Part shown: one piece after another, positions 12,233 through 24,089 of the stretch
Layout: every line of letters begins with the position of its first letter
Numbering within the stretch: the stretch's first letter is position 1
Assembly: GCA_964019055.1 (NCBI GenBank)
Contig: OZ025207.1
Span: forward strand, 20,491,617-20,555,616
Reading direction: 5' to 3'
Source of the DNA: Anthopleura xanthogrammica
Taxonomy: Eukaryota > Cnidaria > Anthozoa > Actiniaria > Actiniidae
Length of the DNA stretch: 64,000 bases
The notes under the pieces: generated by a model
The model's input: the letters and a program-made list of their open reading frames with translations, nothing else
Told to the model about the DNA's origin: nothing
The model's database searches: none
Made by a program: the position numbers and the translations under genes

Positions 12233-12631
12233 TTTTGTCAAGGTAAACCAGTTCATATCGACAAAAAGCTAGAAATACTCTAACATTATGTACTCTAAAA
12301 TTATGTTTTTAATTCAGGTCTTATTTGAGTCACGTGATTGATCACGTGATCGATTGAAAATGGCCAAGAACAATCCCTTGTGATACATCAAATACTCTAA
12401 AAAACATCCTTGTGATTTATCAGCCTCGTTTTCATGCTGAAGTAAAATGGTGGATTTTTGACATGCGCATTACTAGAAATATACGTCATATCTCAGATGC
12501 CTCCATATCCCAAATTATTCAGTACATTAAGATAAGTAAGTGTGCCAAGTTTCATTCTTGTATCACAAAACGAACAATTTTTCACTTAAACAGCCTCACT
12601 ATTAAGGGTTGTTGCTTTGTTAATTTCACAG
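12233..12631. other. Intergenic stretch, no gene seen
   Basis: I see no coding sequence here. Around 12,330 there is a close pair of CACGTG sites with a small palindromic setting (TCACGTGATTGATCACGTGA). It may be the 3' flank of the Academ-like element. Confidence 0.5.
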
Positions 12632-13330
12632 CTTGTGCCATTAGTTCCTGGAACCAATGTTTTCCTTAGTCCCTCAAAGCTTGCCACAGCAGGCAATGGC
12701 GTAGCCTCACCGACAATCTTAACATATAATCTGTTGAGAGCATTTTTTAAGAAAGAAACAATCAGTGTCAGCAACTACAACGGAGGAGGAACGGCAGGGT
12801 ACAAAGCATTAAATAAAGCAATAACGAGTGCCATCATAGGTAAATATAAAAGCCTTCTTATATTGCAGCTCTGCACACAGACTGCGCGGATGGATGCAGT
12901 GCACAATTAATTTTAGAAATTAAAACCATTTATCAATTCTTGGTATAGCAAATATTTACATTTTACTATTTACTTCATAATTCTTAGGTTATGTCAAGCT
13001 TAAAATGCCTGAAACAAAAACTTCCGTCATAACCGCAGCAATTAATTCATATTGTACCCGCACAAGGAATCAATTGAAGGTATATACTCAATCTGCATGT
13101 ACCTCATAAAGCAGTTAAATAATGGAAACTTACTTTATAATGCTGGTCAAGGCTTCTTCAGTTGACTGTTCAAAACTGCTCCTATTTATATCCCAGTGAA
13201 AGTCCTTGCATACCATGTAAGCCAATGACAATCATGCTAATTATTTATGTTCATTATTTTCAGGTCAAAGAAAGTCACAAGAACGAATGAGAGGACAGCA
13301 TTTTTTTACTCCCATTGCAGCTGGCATTTA
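12632..13330 (+). CDS. BEN-domain-like gene, 3' exons only
   Basis: Exon 12632-12839 encodes LVPGTNVFLSPSKLATA and TYNLLRAFF, then NYNGGGTAGYKALNKAI. Exon 12988-13079 continues in phase with GYVKLKMPETKTS and INSYCTRTRNQLK. This resembles the BEN domain, an all-helical DNA- or protein-binding fold: a T-x-x-LL-x-x-FF helix, an N-G turn, a basic helix and a final IN-x-x-C-x-x-R helix. A further exon after the AG at 13,262-13,263 ends quickly in phase (VKESHKNE then stop), or in another frame near 13,330, so the real end is unsure. Upstream exons were not found. It may be a host gene tail or part of a mobile element. Confidence 0.5.
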
Positions 13331-13544
13331 ATTGCTAGCTGCTATTTTAAAACACATTAATACTTAGTAAATTAGCCCAAGGTGCATTTACCTTTATTGA
13401 TGAAAATACTTCATCTTTTCCTAAATTATATGTTTTTTTCTTATATTTTATCCTATTTATTAAGATTATAATATTAATAAACCTTTTTATTGTTATGATG
13501 TAGTACTAGTATTTCTATTTTCTAAAATGCAAAATAAAACATGT

Positions 13545-13795
13545 TGCATGAGTTTCATATTTATAACAGCTTTGAAACATATTTAAAACATGTCTCAAAT
13601 AACATGTTAAAAACATGTTCTCAAATGGCATGTTCAAAATATATTTTTGATGTTCGAAAAATATAGTGTTTTTAATATGTTTTCACTATGTTAAAAACAT
13701 GCTGCATTCCATATTTTAAACATGTTTTTAACATGTTAAAAAACATACCTCCAACAACATGTTTTTAACATGTCATGATTCTGTAAGGGATAGTC
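13545..13795. repeat. Palindromic ACATGTT/AACATGT repeat cluster
   Basis: About a dozen copies of AACATGT, ACATGTT and AAACATG in both orientations, including TTTTTAACATGTTAAAAA-type palindromes. It can fold on itself. No coding is seen here or in 13,330-13,545, which is plain AT-rich DNA. Confidence 0.7.
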
Positions 13796-14527
13796 ACACC
13801 ATGAGACTAAAATGCGTGTGACTGAGTACACCGGTGTGGATGAGGATTGTCCTTATTAAATGTGAAAATTCTTTCTGGAACAGAAAAAAGGAAGCCAATC
13901 CCTAAAGTTATATGTTTTGCAGTTGAATATTTTTATGAAGTTTTCAAATTTTCTTGGGACAATCATTGCGTTTAATGTCTAGTATTTACATGTTTGCCTG
14001 GTGACTGGACGATACGTGAATATATGATCAGCACCATAAATATCCGTCTTCGGTCCTTACTAAAGCCTTGGTTTATTAAAAGTAAGTAGAATGAAATACT
14101 TATTGTATTCTTTCTCTCATCTTTTTTGTTTTCAGGACGGATAATTGTATAAATACTGAACTTTTTGATCCACTTGGTCTCGAGATTGCATAACCTCAAG
14201 TTTATTGTTTATCTGATCAAATTCTCGATTTGAAACTTAAAGTGAAAATATATCTAATTTGTGTCCCATAACAAATGTGACCATCACTCTGAAATAAGGC
14301 TCATCTAATTCAAAATCAAACAACCGACTTGAAATGATAATGTGAAGATAAGTTGTACTCACAAGGCAGCATCACTAAGCTCCGATTCAGAACAAGCTAA
14401 AATTCACCAAATTCGAAAGATTTGTGCAAAGCGCTCAGTTAAAAACCCAAACTAGATTTTACAAATGTTGTAGTACAATGTTTCGAGATATTATATATAA
14501 TCTTGCAATTGATTACATTATTAACAG
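13796..14527. other. Intergenic stretch, no gene seen
   Basis: AT-rich sequence with only short random frames on either strand. No RNA gene or repeat stands out. Confidence 0.4.
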
Positions 14528-15009
14528 ATGCCAAAAGCTTTAGACCAAGAAAAGCAAGAAATCTTGAAAAAGTATTGGGAAGAAGGAATGACTTCTACGG
14601 GAAACCAAGATCAGAGGAACAGAATAAAGAAGCTAACTGGTTTAATACAAGAATGTGTGAGTTATATATGCATGAGTACATCTGAAAACAACATAAGATA
14701 TGCACGCATCTACATGTTAAGCGGTTCTCATTAACCAAACAAGTGGAATCATTAAATATTAGAGTATTTAGCTCTATTATACTATATCTTTTTATTTAAA
14801 TTTATATCTTATACTAATAGTATAATAAGCTAATTTTGTTGCATTTGTTTAAAAAAGGGTTGATCAACTTAACATTCTGGGGTGTCCATCATTATGGATA
14901 GTCCATATCGATGGCACTCCAGAAAGATATTTTGCAAAGGGAGTGAGACAACTTGCTAATGACAAAACCTTAACTAATTACACGGTTTCCTCGCTAGTAA
15001 ACAGCATAG
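14528..15009 (+). CDS. Two putative exons of an unknown gene
   Basis: Segment 14528-14656 starts with ATG right after an AG. It encodes a Lys/Glu-rich helix and then GMTSTGNQDQRNRIKKLTG, which resembles a homeodomain-like helix-turn-helix, and ends at GTGAGT. Segment 14858-15009 encodes LGCPSLWIVHIDGTPERYF and ends at a strong GTATGT donor. The two do not join in phase with the splice sites I can see, so they may be exons of one decayed gene or of two genes. I do not recognise the second segment. Confidence 0.3.
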
Positions 15010-15045
15010 GTATGTGCTATCATTAAAATAAAATAAATAACTTAA

Positions 15046-16010
15046 CTTTGGAATGTTATGGAATCTGCGGTTCTATTTTATCATCGTACATGATTGACTT
15101 TTCATTCTTGGAAAAACAACACACCTTTTCTTCTTGCACTAACATGAGAGATCTTATCATTGGTAAAAATGAATCAAAGAATAAGAGTATCTCAAACTAT
15201 TCTCAACTTATTTCAGTATATAACATTATAAAGCTTTTCTTATGTTAAAAGTGAACTACCTGTTGCGAAACCAAAGACAAACGCATCTCCTTTCCATTTT
15301 GGAAACTTTTTTCACTGCTTTTTTAATTTCACTTGTTGTCTGACTTCGAGTATATCAATTTACAACAACAACAACAACACATACAGATGTGTAAAACTCG
15401 AAAACAGAAGTGCTTTGAAAGTTTTTTTCTTATTTTGTTTCTGTATTGCTTAAAAAAGTACATGGAAAAAAGGAGAAAGCAAGTATTGTAACTTTAGAAT
15501 GAGTGTTACAAGTTTTGAAAACTTTTGAAAGTATCAAAAAAATGTTTGAAAATAGAACTGTTGTTTACATCAAGTGTATACGTGATAAGAAATGAGTGAC
15601 ATGTGAAAGAAATTCTTGCTATGCTTGCTAAAAAGCTTGTATGTGTATAGATGCCGTCATTTAAGTGTGAAGAATCAAGGTAACCAAGTCAGTTAAGCAT
15701 TCTATGAAATCTTTGCTATATTGTATGGTGATAGAGTGGATTATGATAACCGGAAATATCTAGCTGTTTTTAATAGGAATCTAATACACATTTCAAAGGC
15801 TTTAGTACTTGCATAATACGTATTTTTGAATCGCACTACTTACATGCGTTTTCTCATATTAAAGTATTTGTATATGGAATCTAATTTTCTTTCCTTTTGA
15901 AACATGGAAAACATTGTATTTGCTCTATATTGCTTTTAGTATGAATAGTTTTTACATTTAGCAATGTATTAGTTATGAATTAGGGTTTAAGTCCTTTTCC
16001 TTAAGTATCG
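15046..16010 (+). repeat. Duplicated upstream block, copy A
   Basis: This block is repeated at 36516-37510 with roughly 90-95 percent identity by eye (for example both contain TTTTCATTCTTGGAAAAACA). In both places it lies just upstream of a micro-exon gene copy, so it may hold that gene's distal promoter. I see no convincing coding sequence of its own. Copy A is separated from the gene by a 1.4 kb insertion. Confidence 0.8.
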
Positions 16011-17420
16011 GGCGCGTCACTAATAAGTATAGGAAATCGCACGACCTCGAGTACAATTTGGAAATTAATAGGTACGAGTAATGTTTTGAAAGTTCTTGTA
16101 ATTGCACGAGCCTTTAGGCGAGTGCAATTAAAGAACTTTCAAAACATTACGAAATTGTACGAGAATTGTACGAGAAGGTCGTGCGATTTTTTATTTATAG
16201 TTCACTCAAAAAAATTTTATAAAAAAATGCGAAGCGAAGGCATTTATCCATCTTCATTGCCTTTGCTATAACCGACCCTTCTCCAAGAAAGCTAAGTCAA
16301 GAACAGCATAGAAAGTGTTAACATTGCTGTAAAACCTTTTTAAATTAGCATTTTATGTATGATTTGAACTACAAAATACTAGAAAATAATTTTACATCTC
16401 AAGTAAAAAGCCATTTTAATGCATGTTTACAACTATTGAATGACAGTACTGACAGCTAAACAGCGAATCAAGAAGCGACTTTTCTTTGAAAACGTACTGT
16501 GTGAAAACTAAGCGAAAGTTGAGAGTTTACAGTTCGCTAAAATAAGTTTTTTTCCTCTTAGCATTTGCTAATAACTGCAAAAACACAATTTCAAAAATAC
16601 TTTCTTTGAAAACAAGTTAGCTGGACAACATCAAAAGGGATAAAAGCGACAAATATGTCGTTCAAGTTAAAAGTTTTGAAGTACAGCTTGCCGTGAACGA
16701 GTCGCCAGTGATCAGACCATGTGCTTTGGATATTATTCCCTCCTGTAGCTTGAAGAATTTCGCTGCTATTTTCTTTGAATGGTGAATTATCTGAAGATTT
16801 TATTATTTCAAGACTGGATTGATAACTTAGGATCAATTAACTTGTGATAAATAGCTGAATTCGTCTCTCTACAACTACTCGACAGTTTGCCGGTAAGATT
16901 TGATCTTAACTATTTTAAGACAAAAAACTAGCCTCTACTCGCTGTGTTTTTTCGCTAAACGGAAAGAAATTTGCTTTAAAACTATTGTTAGCTGTTTTTT
17001 ACATATTGTACAATTATTGTAGTTGTGGTGTTGAATTTATTTTTCGAGAAGACCAAAGAAGACAACAGGTAGTAAAACGAGAACATTCAAAACTCCAACT
17101 CAAATTGTTTGGCGAAAACTAGGGGAAAAAAACGACTTTCTACTACAAAACATGATTTATTAGGTCTTGAATTTGTCTAGTTATCATAATTTGAGGCCTT
17201 CCTATGTGTGTATTGAACAGTTTTCTGAAATTTTTGCATTTTAATCTATAAAACACTGATTTTTTTGGGAATTTCACTCATTTCACTGGAGAAATTTGCC
17301 GCTTTTGGTCGTGTTTCCATAGCGACCTAATTGGTACTCCCGCGGAGTACCAATTAACGCTCTAATTGTACTCCTCTAGACCAATCAGAATCGAGTAATT
17401 TTGTCGAGTGTACTATAAGT
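16011..17420. mobile_element. Palindromic insertion of unknown type, about 1.4 kb
   Basis: Comparison with the duplicate at 37,500-37,535 shows this stretch is extra. A long hairpin spans 16034-16190: GTAATGTTTTGAAAGTTCTT meets its inverse around a loop near 16,110, and outer arms carry CGCACGACCT. A second perfect-looking palindrome, TTGGTACTCC...GGAGTACCAA, lies at 17331-17355. I found no gene; a short minus-strand frame at 16591-16836 has no recognisable features. Fold-back or MITE-like origin is inferred; exact ends and target duplication are unclear. Confidence 0.55.
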
Positions 17421-17429
17421 GATGGAAGA

Positions 17430-19150
17430 GGGAGGGAAGTTTTGTATCAGTGTTTATCAAGAAAGCACGTTATTCAAAGCGTTTTAACACTTTGTAAGTC
17501 ATAGCTCTAAAAACTCTCACACTTTAGCTCATAACAGAGCTGCAACTGTTTTTGCTTTTCTTCATTAATTATTAAATACTCTGCAGTGCACAGTAAAAAG
17601 TGGTGCAAATATTTGAAAATATCATAGACATGCATATTAGTATGAACAATAGTTATATGAAAATAAAGTTATATTAAAACAAAGCAGTAACTATAATTTA
17701 TTAATTTTTCTCATTTTAATTTTCAGATGATCAATATAATGTACGAACTAGATCTTGTAGAAGGGGCAATGGAAAGTGAGTATTTATGAATATAATCCCA
17801 TTGGACTCTTATTGCGGTGGAACCCCGCTCTACTGCCACCCACTTAATACAGCCACCCTGTTATTACGGAAAGTTTTGTAGATAGCGAAGAAATATCCCT
17901 ACATTCCCTATTAAATGTATACGCTTAATACTAACACCTTTTAATATTGCAAACTGCAACTTTTCAATAACTTCATTCACTATCTGGTATACAAAGTTAA
18001 CCAAGTTCATATTACTTGGGAGAGCGGTGTTAGTAAATGAATGCTGTCTTCAGCCTGAATACGATTGACGACTGTGTTCAGTTGTTTTTCAGTTTGCTTT
18101 TGATTATGCTAGTTGAACACTAACCAATTTTTCAAAAGCATAGCATTTCACTTTTATTACTCACTTTTCATCATCATAATGATTTTTAAGATTATGATAC
18201 TATTTTTATTTTATTTTGCAGTTACCATCGAATTAAAGTTCCCCATTGTGGGAAATTTTGTTTTCTTGATTGGATTGTGAGTATAAATAATGCATATCAT
18301 TGTTTATAAAATTCGCGTTGAATGACCTCTGATTTACCGCTGTATGCGGAATAGAAACTACAAAATTGCTGTGTATGGAGGAGGTGAAAGCGAGTGCATC
18401 GCATTTAAAAGTTTTGTACTATGAGCGTACAAGCAAACAACTGAAAATAAAATGTATACACAACGCGAAATTATTTCTTCTTTCTCCTTTACTATGCTCA
18501 ATATGTATTGTATTTTTCTTTAATTTCCTCAGCTATCCATACCTACACTCATTCGTATGCATCTATTTATTATAGGTCGTTTCATTCATTTAAACAATAT
18601 GGTTTTTTTAAATTGTTTAAATGAATTCATTGTTTCTTTGAATTGATTAATAATCTCTTATTATTTGTTTGTTTATCAATTTGTTTATTTGTTAATATAT
18701 ATTTTTTTCGTTTGTTCTTTCAGTGAGTTCAGCGTTCCCCTCTTTATGTAGTAAGTTCAACTTTCTTTAAATTAATAAAATTATAAAAGATATGTTATAC
18801 ATATTTTTATATAACTAAGTATTTCTTTATCAAACTGTGATAAACTCATCGTATTGTGTATATATTTCATTTTGAATATGGATGAGCATGTTTTAAGATA
18901 AAATATTTCATTATGAACCCTGATTTCTGTTTTCAGATCAAAATTTCTAATCAATATATATATCCTACTACAAGGTATGTTTTGATCTTATTAGTTATTC
19001 ATGGATGTTTTCTACATCATATATTACCATACTTAAAAAAACTTATGTACCATTCATATTTTTAAAAATTATAAAATATTATATATATTTTTATTTGTAA
19101 TTAATGAGCTTTGAAGCTTATTAATGATTGTTGTTTTAAGTTACGTTCGT
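17430..19150 (+). CDS. Micro-exon gene, copy 1 (partial)
   Basis: Inferred structure: a 5' UTR exon ending at 17493 (GTAAGT), then coding exons a 17727-17775 (49 nt), b 18222-18276 (55 nt), c 18724-18747 (24 nt) and d 18937-18974 (38 nt). All have GT/AG boundaries and phases that join. Exon a begins exactly with ATG. The predicted peptide starts MINIMYELDLVEGAME, continues with a TIELK-x-PIVGN motif and a hydrophobic stretch, and is about 55 residues before the sequence diverges near 19,155. No known family is recognised. An unknown acidic/CCHC gene interrupts the unit after this. The conserved structure across copies is the main support for coding; transcript data are not visible. Confidence 0.5.
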
Positions 19151-19175
19151 AGAATGTAACCCTCACAGTACTTTA

Positions 19176-19793
19176 ATGAAGCATCTCTTAGCTTCCCTTC
19201 AACAAGATTCACTTCAAACTACTTTGAAGAGAAAGAGCAGAGATGAAGTAGAAAGCCAACCAGAAACCAGTAAATGACAAAAGATAGAAAAAAAAGAAGA
19301 TGGAAAGGAGAAAGAAGGAAAAGAAGAAGAAGAAGAAAAAGATGAAGAACAGAAAGATGAAGAATAAGAAGAAGACGCTGGCAGACCAAACCTGAGACTA
19401 AAGATCCCTCCACCAAAATCCAGGAGAAGACTGAACTTTGGTTGTGAGATCAGTGAGTGGGAGCTAGAGATTGAAAAGAATCTCTTGGCTGTCTATGCCA
19501 AAGTTGTAGACAAACAATTGGGTAGTATTGTCGAAGCAGAATGTTATAGCTGTCAGCTCGACCGACCAAGTCAATCAGACCACGACATCTGCATTGGAAC
19601 CCCCTACACTGAGCAGCTAGATCAGTTCTTAGATGATGCTGTCGCTGGAGTTGATATGGATGTTGTAACAGAGCTCTGGAGTGACAAGATTTCAGAACTA
19701 GAACCACCACTCTCTGCAAGGGAACTCTTAAAATATAATAATTCAGATTGGATTTGCTTTCACCTGGATTCCGAAGCTGCCGGAAACGTGTGA
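19176..19793 (+). pseudogene. Unknown acidic/CCHC protein gene, two internal stops
   Basis: One frame of 205 codons runs from ATG 19176 to TGA 19791-19793, broken by TGA at 19275 and TAA at 19365. An acceptor-like CCTCACAG lies just before it, so an upstream exon may exist. Order: a basic N-terminus with KRKSRDE, a Lys/Glu repeat tract, a PPPKSRRRLNFG basic motif, then a Cys/His set C-Y-S-C, eight residues, H-x-x-C, which could bind zinc. The C-terminus is acidic. I do not know its function. It lies between two micro-exon gene copies and is probably mobile-element cargo or a second inserted element. Confidence 0.5.
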
Positions 19794-19892
19794 TTGAAAA
19801 ACACGATCTTGAACTTCATATAGATTAATTAATTAAGAAATGTTGAGTTACGTTCTATATTATTGATTTATATAGAACAGCTGTAAGACTAA

Positions 19893-20410
19893 ACACGTTA
19901 TTCAAAGCGTTTTAATTACTTCGTAATTAGGTACTACTGTGCAGTGCACAGTAAATAGTTGTGCAAATATTTGAAAATATCATATACATGCATGTTATTA
20001 TGAACAATAGTAATATGAAAATAAAGTCATTAAAACAAAGCAGGAACTATAATTTATTAATTTTGTACATTATAATTTTCAGATGATATCAATAAGTTAT
20101 GAAGTAGTGGAAGAGGGAGTGGAAGAAGTAGTGGAAAGTGAGTATTTTTTTTAATATATTGTATATTTTATATAATATTGATATAATCTATAAAGTTTAT
20201 GAACCCCGCTCTAATGCTACTCGCTTAATACAGCCACCCTCTTATTACTGAAAATTTCTCATATAGCGAAGAAATATCCATACATTCCCTATTAAATGTA
20301 TCCGCTTAATACGACCGGTTAACACCGGTTAATATTGCATACTGCAACTTTTCAATAACTTCATTCACTGGCTGGTATACAAAGTTAGCCTAGCCCATAT
20401 TACTTACACT
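19893..20410 (+). pseudogene. Micro-exon gene, copy 1b (5' part only)
   Basis: It matches the 5' UTR exon and first intron of the other copies. Exon a at 20083-20137 is 55 nt, six longer than in the others, and keeps phase. It encodes MISISYEVVEEGVEEVVE. The 5' donor differs (the UTR exon no longer ends in a clean GTAAGT), and homology stops near 20,410 with no exon b. It is probably a dead partial duplicate. Confidence 0.5.
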
Positions 20411-20815
20411 GACACGGCTTAAAAACCGCTGATTGGCTAATGTAAATATTAACTGAGGGTGCGCAATGTGGTTTTCCGCTGAATTTATCGCAGGCGTCAG
20501 TACAAAATTTTCCGCCTGTACACACCAATCGAGCAAAGAATTCGTTCATCCTGTCCATGTGTGGCTGAATTAATCAGTTGGTTATCACACCATGGCCAGC
20601 GATGACGTTTCCTTGGTCGGTTGGTGTTTGCAACTATTTTTTACTTATATTTATGTTTTATATTTTTATTCATAGAGATATTTATTATATATAATATCGT
20701 ATTGTAAATTTATTCTTAATTATTCTTAAAATTTATTGTATATAATTATGTAATTCAGCTTTCGGGCTGCGAATAATTTTAATAAACTAGTTATCTATCT
20801 ATCTATCTATCAAAT
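20411..20815 (+). mobile_element. Non-LTR retrotransposon 3' tail with (ATCT)n end
   Basis: The end of this stretch, ATTCAGCTTTCGGGCTGCG followed by AATAATTTTAATAAA and then about five TCTA units (20,788-20,812), has the form of a CR1/L2-type 3' tail. No reverse transcriptase is left, so the copy is short and 5'-truncated. The start is uncertain. Confidence 0.4.
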
Positions 20816-22329
20816 GGCGGAAGAGGATGAATTATTGTCGAGCACTTTTTCTTCCAAAAACCGCAGTTTTTTCTCATATGAATGGATTATAGTTAGTAGA
20901 TGATCAAGAAAAGAAGACAGATAAGCATCACGATGTTATATGGATGGTGAATTGTCAAGTTTTCTGTCTGATTCGGAAAAAAACAAGTCGTCAAAGTGCA
21001 GATACTTCGATAAAAAATACAATTATTGCTTTCTTGTTCCAATTTTATTTCGGGATTCTGAACTTCAAATGCTGATTGATTGTCAAGATAATCAAGTAAA
21101 TATAGTGATGGATGCTGTAAGTTTTAAAATTCGTAATAAAAGCTAGAGATGAGCATGCTAAACCCCGAATATTATGTAAAATACTTTCAACAGAGTCGCT
21201 GTACTGTATAAATTCTGGTACTTGCTCCAATTTCGATATCGTGTACATGTGATAGAATCCTTGATAATTCTTCCTTTCGGTTGTTTCTCGGGGGAAAAAT
21301 GGGGATACTGGTTATTCAACCAGCTTTAAATGAGTTTCAAGGCATATTTGAAAGCAGACATGAAAAGTTTCAAAAAAATATGCAGCAGGAAAGAGAGGCT
21401 TTTCATGATTAGCAACATGATGCTACAGCAGCGATTTTGCTATGATGTCATTTTGATATTATAATTTCAATGAAAATCTCATGATATTATGTCTATTGTA
21501 AATGGGAGAATCTCTCTTGTAAAGTGGGAACTGCTGGAACTGGAAGCATTGAAGTGAACTTGTGTATGATAACGGTGGGTTATCATTCGAAAACAAAGGT
21601 TTTTATACTTTAGTCAATGCCAACTCTGCATACAGTGTTTTGTCTCTATTCAGTACTTGTTAAGGTCAAAAATTGTGTCCAAAGCCTGTTATAATCAGAT
21701 ACTCCCCCCTAGATAAGTACAAAAACATTAAAAATAGAAAAGTCTTAGTTTTCCTCATTTCTGTGAATAGCTCATGAATAATATATCCTTCATTATTTTG
21801 CTTCACACAGACACACACAGTAGAAAGCCCATGTTATGGAAGTTTAGACCCAAAGTAGATAGACTTTTCATCTACCAATCTACAAAAAAATTATAAATAT
21901 ATTAAAGGAATATATTACTGTAAGTCCCTTATGATGCATGAAGCCTTAGAAGGGGTTCAGTTCATGTAAGTTTTACTTGAAACAACCCATTTATGTTAGT
22001 ATATATCCTTTACATTGCTTTATGAGTATATCTCATTTGATACCGACACTAGTTTAGTAGATAAGATGATAAGATAGTTGTAAACTTATCCTGGTCACAC
22101 TTTTGATGAAAGCATAAAATATTGTAACACTGCATATGCCTTTCAGGAAATGTATTTTCTGCTGGTATGCAGGATCTATTAAGTCTTTATCTCCCTTAAG
22201 TATTCTGTATTCAATCGTGCATAATTTGCACGTGCTCTTATATAACTATAAATATGCTGATTAAGAGTACGGTTGTTACTCAATCGCTTTCATATCTACA
22301 ACCTGGTTCAATCTATCGCGTTTGTTTTA
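20816..22329. other. AT-rich stretch without a supported gene
   Basis: A short frame at 20940-21146 has no recognisable motif. From 22,200 to 22,330 a TATATAACTATAAATATG stretch lies 40-90 bases before the next gene and could be its promoter. Nothing else is seen. Confidence 0.4.
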
Positions 22330-22903
22330 ATGATGACTGATACTGAAGAAGGAAAACTTAAGAAGACGAAGTCCAAAACTGTAGGAACCGGATCGGAAGT
22401 CGGGGAAAGCTCAAGGAGTTCACAAGATCACTCCCAAGTTGAAGAAGTTTTCCATTTGTTCAAAAGTTATCTTCAAGACAAGCTAGAGGAAAAGGACAAA
22501 CAAATCGACAAGAAGAACCAGATAGAGAAGCAAGTTACGCAACTTCGCTTCAAGGGCAATCAGAAACAGTACGAGTTCAACGCTCATATCGAAAGTATCT
22601 TGGAAAATATTGAGAAAGAAGTTCAACAAGAAAATTCAACCGCGAAAGTCTTGCAGATCATCCAAGAAGGAAAAGCACTTGTTCACAAAAGGCAGAAGTT
22701 AATTCGCATAGCTGACAAAAGTAAAGATGGGTGGACCGTGGTAGAGGAATACGAATCTGACGAACTGGCCTCCGGCTCTGAAGACGAGAAACGATTAAGA
22801 AAGGCAAGGGAGGCGGCAAGCAGAAAGAGAAAATTTCGCTATGGGCAATACAAAAGTGATAACAAGAAGCCTAAAGTTGGCGACGATAATCGTCTTTTTC
22901 GTG
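22330..22903 (+). CDS. DIRS-type gag-like protein, first exon
   Basis: The frame starts at MMTDTEEGKLKK (an in-frame upstream Met exists at 22273) and ends at a GTGAGT donor after 22903. It encodes about 191 residues: a Ser-rich acidic start, a long coiled coil rich in Glu, Lys and Gln (about residues 35-105), then RIADKSKDGWTVVEEY-x-SDELASGSEDEKR and a basic tail. The ADKS...GW...EY...DELAS.SEDEKR pattern is shared by gag-like ORF1 proteins of DIRS-type retroelements in cnidarians as I remember them. No zinc knuckle is visible in this exon. The downstream exon and the rest of the element are not found here. Confidence 0.45.
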
Positions 22904-23392
22904 GTGAGTTTTAGTATCATAAACCCGCTTAGGATACTTTGTGATTTCTCAATGTTGGATCTGTTAGCGAATCCACCCATCATACAGTTGTATCTTGTTT
23001 GATTTATTAGCATTTAAGCAGTAAATTATCGAATTATGTAAATTGCGCCCTGGTTGGCTGCATTTTATCTAGCTCTGCGTTTTATCAAAATTTTAAGATA
23101 TTTTCAGTTATTTTCTTAAGTTTTTATTTGACATTACCAATCATTCTTACCAAAACGTTTTACCTATGTTGTGCTACTCAAGAAACGCTCTTATTTCGAT
23201 TCGTAATCTCTGGAATAAGAAATTCAGCCATGGATGCACTTCACTGCATACGCCCTTATCTGGTGATGTTTGGAAGGAGCTTAAATCCCTCAATTTGGTG
23301 GCTTCGAAAAGAGGACAACGTTGAGGTAATCATCGAAGAAAAAGCAACACAACACCAATTCAAACTATTATTACTTCAGCTCGAAAGGTAAA
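22904..23392. other. Unassigned stretch between two retroelement fragments
   Basis: A frame at 23128-23391 has no known motif. The sequence may hold the 5' end of the non-LTR fragment that follows or the intron of the gag-like gene. Confidence 0.3.
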
Positions 23393-24089
23393 TAATCAGA
23401 ACATCTTTGCTTCAAGAAACGCCATCAGATACGGAAACTTATTAAATATTCATCCTGACACTTCAACGAACAGTACTTCATTTAACACTATTCTCAAAAT
23501 TAAACAATCAAACAATGGGACACTCGTTAGACCTATTCCAACAGTACAAGGTTATGGAAGATATTGCTATTCTACTCAACTAAATCCAAATATTAGACAC
23601 TTAATACTTCAAAATGACTACTTTTCGCCATTTACGCTAATTTCGCCGACTTCACTGGACAGCAGCTGTCATAACAAATGTCTAATCAAACCAATGTTGA
23701 TTCCTGCTGCTACGGGTTGTACCTCAAAACCAATTGATTTTGCTCTTCTGAATACAAGATCTGTGTGCAATAAGTCATCGCTGGTAAAGGATCATGTTGT
23801 TGATAATGACATCGACTTATTAGCAATGACCGAGACCTGGCTGAGTGATTCTGATATGGATGCCTATGTTATTCGTGATCTCTGTCCCACTGGCTACCAA
23901 TTATTCAATGTACCAAGAGGCCGGAGGGGTGGTGGTGTGGCACTCCTCTATAAGAACTTGCTTAAGTTTAAGAGCCAATCTTCTATCAAGAGAAATTTCA
24001 AATCCTTTGAATTCACTGATCTGCTAATGAAACATTCGTCTACACCCCAACACCCACACTATATATTTTTACCATATATTAGTATCTAG
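23393..24089 (+). pseudogene. CR1/Rex1-like non-LTR retrotransposon, endonuclease fragment
   Basis: The frame from about 23,393 leads into FALLNTRSVCNKSS, LLAMTETWLSDSD, then GYQLFNVPRGRRGGGVALLY. These are the first blocks of the apurinic endonuclease domain of non-LTR retrotransposons (N...R, TET and R-GGGVA motifs). The later blocks (GDFN, SDHD) and the reverse transcriptase are missing because the G-poor block at 24,090 starts. Since non-LTR copies are normally truncated at the 5' end, loss of the 3' end suggests a later insertion or deletion. Confidence 0.75.

Noticed and set aside
18724..18750. Alternative donor GTAAGT three bases downstream in exon c of copy 1
   Set aside because: It would join to exon d with an immediate stop, and it is not preserved in copy 0; the GTAG donor at 18748 keeps an open frame in all copies.
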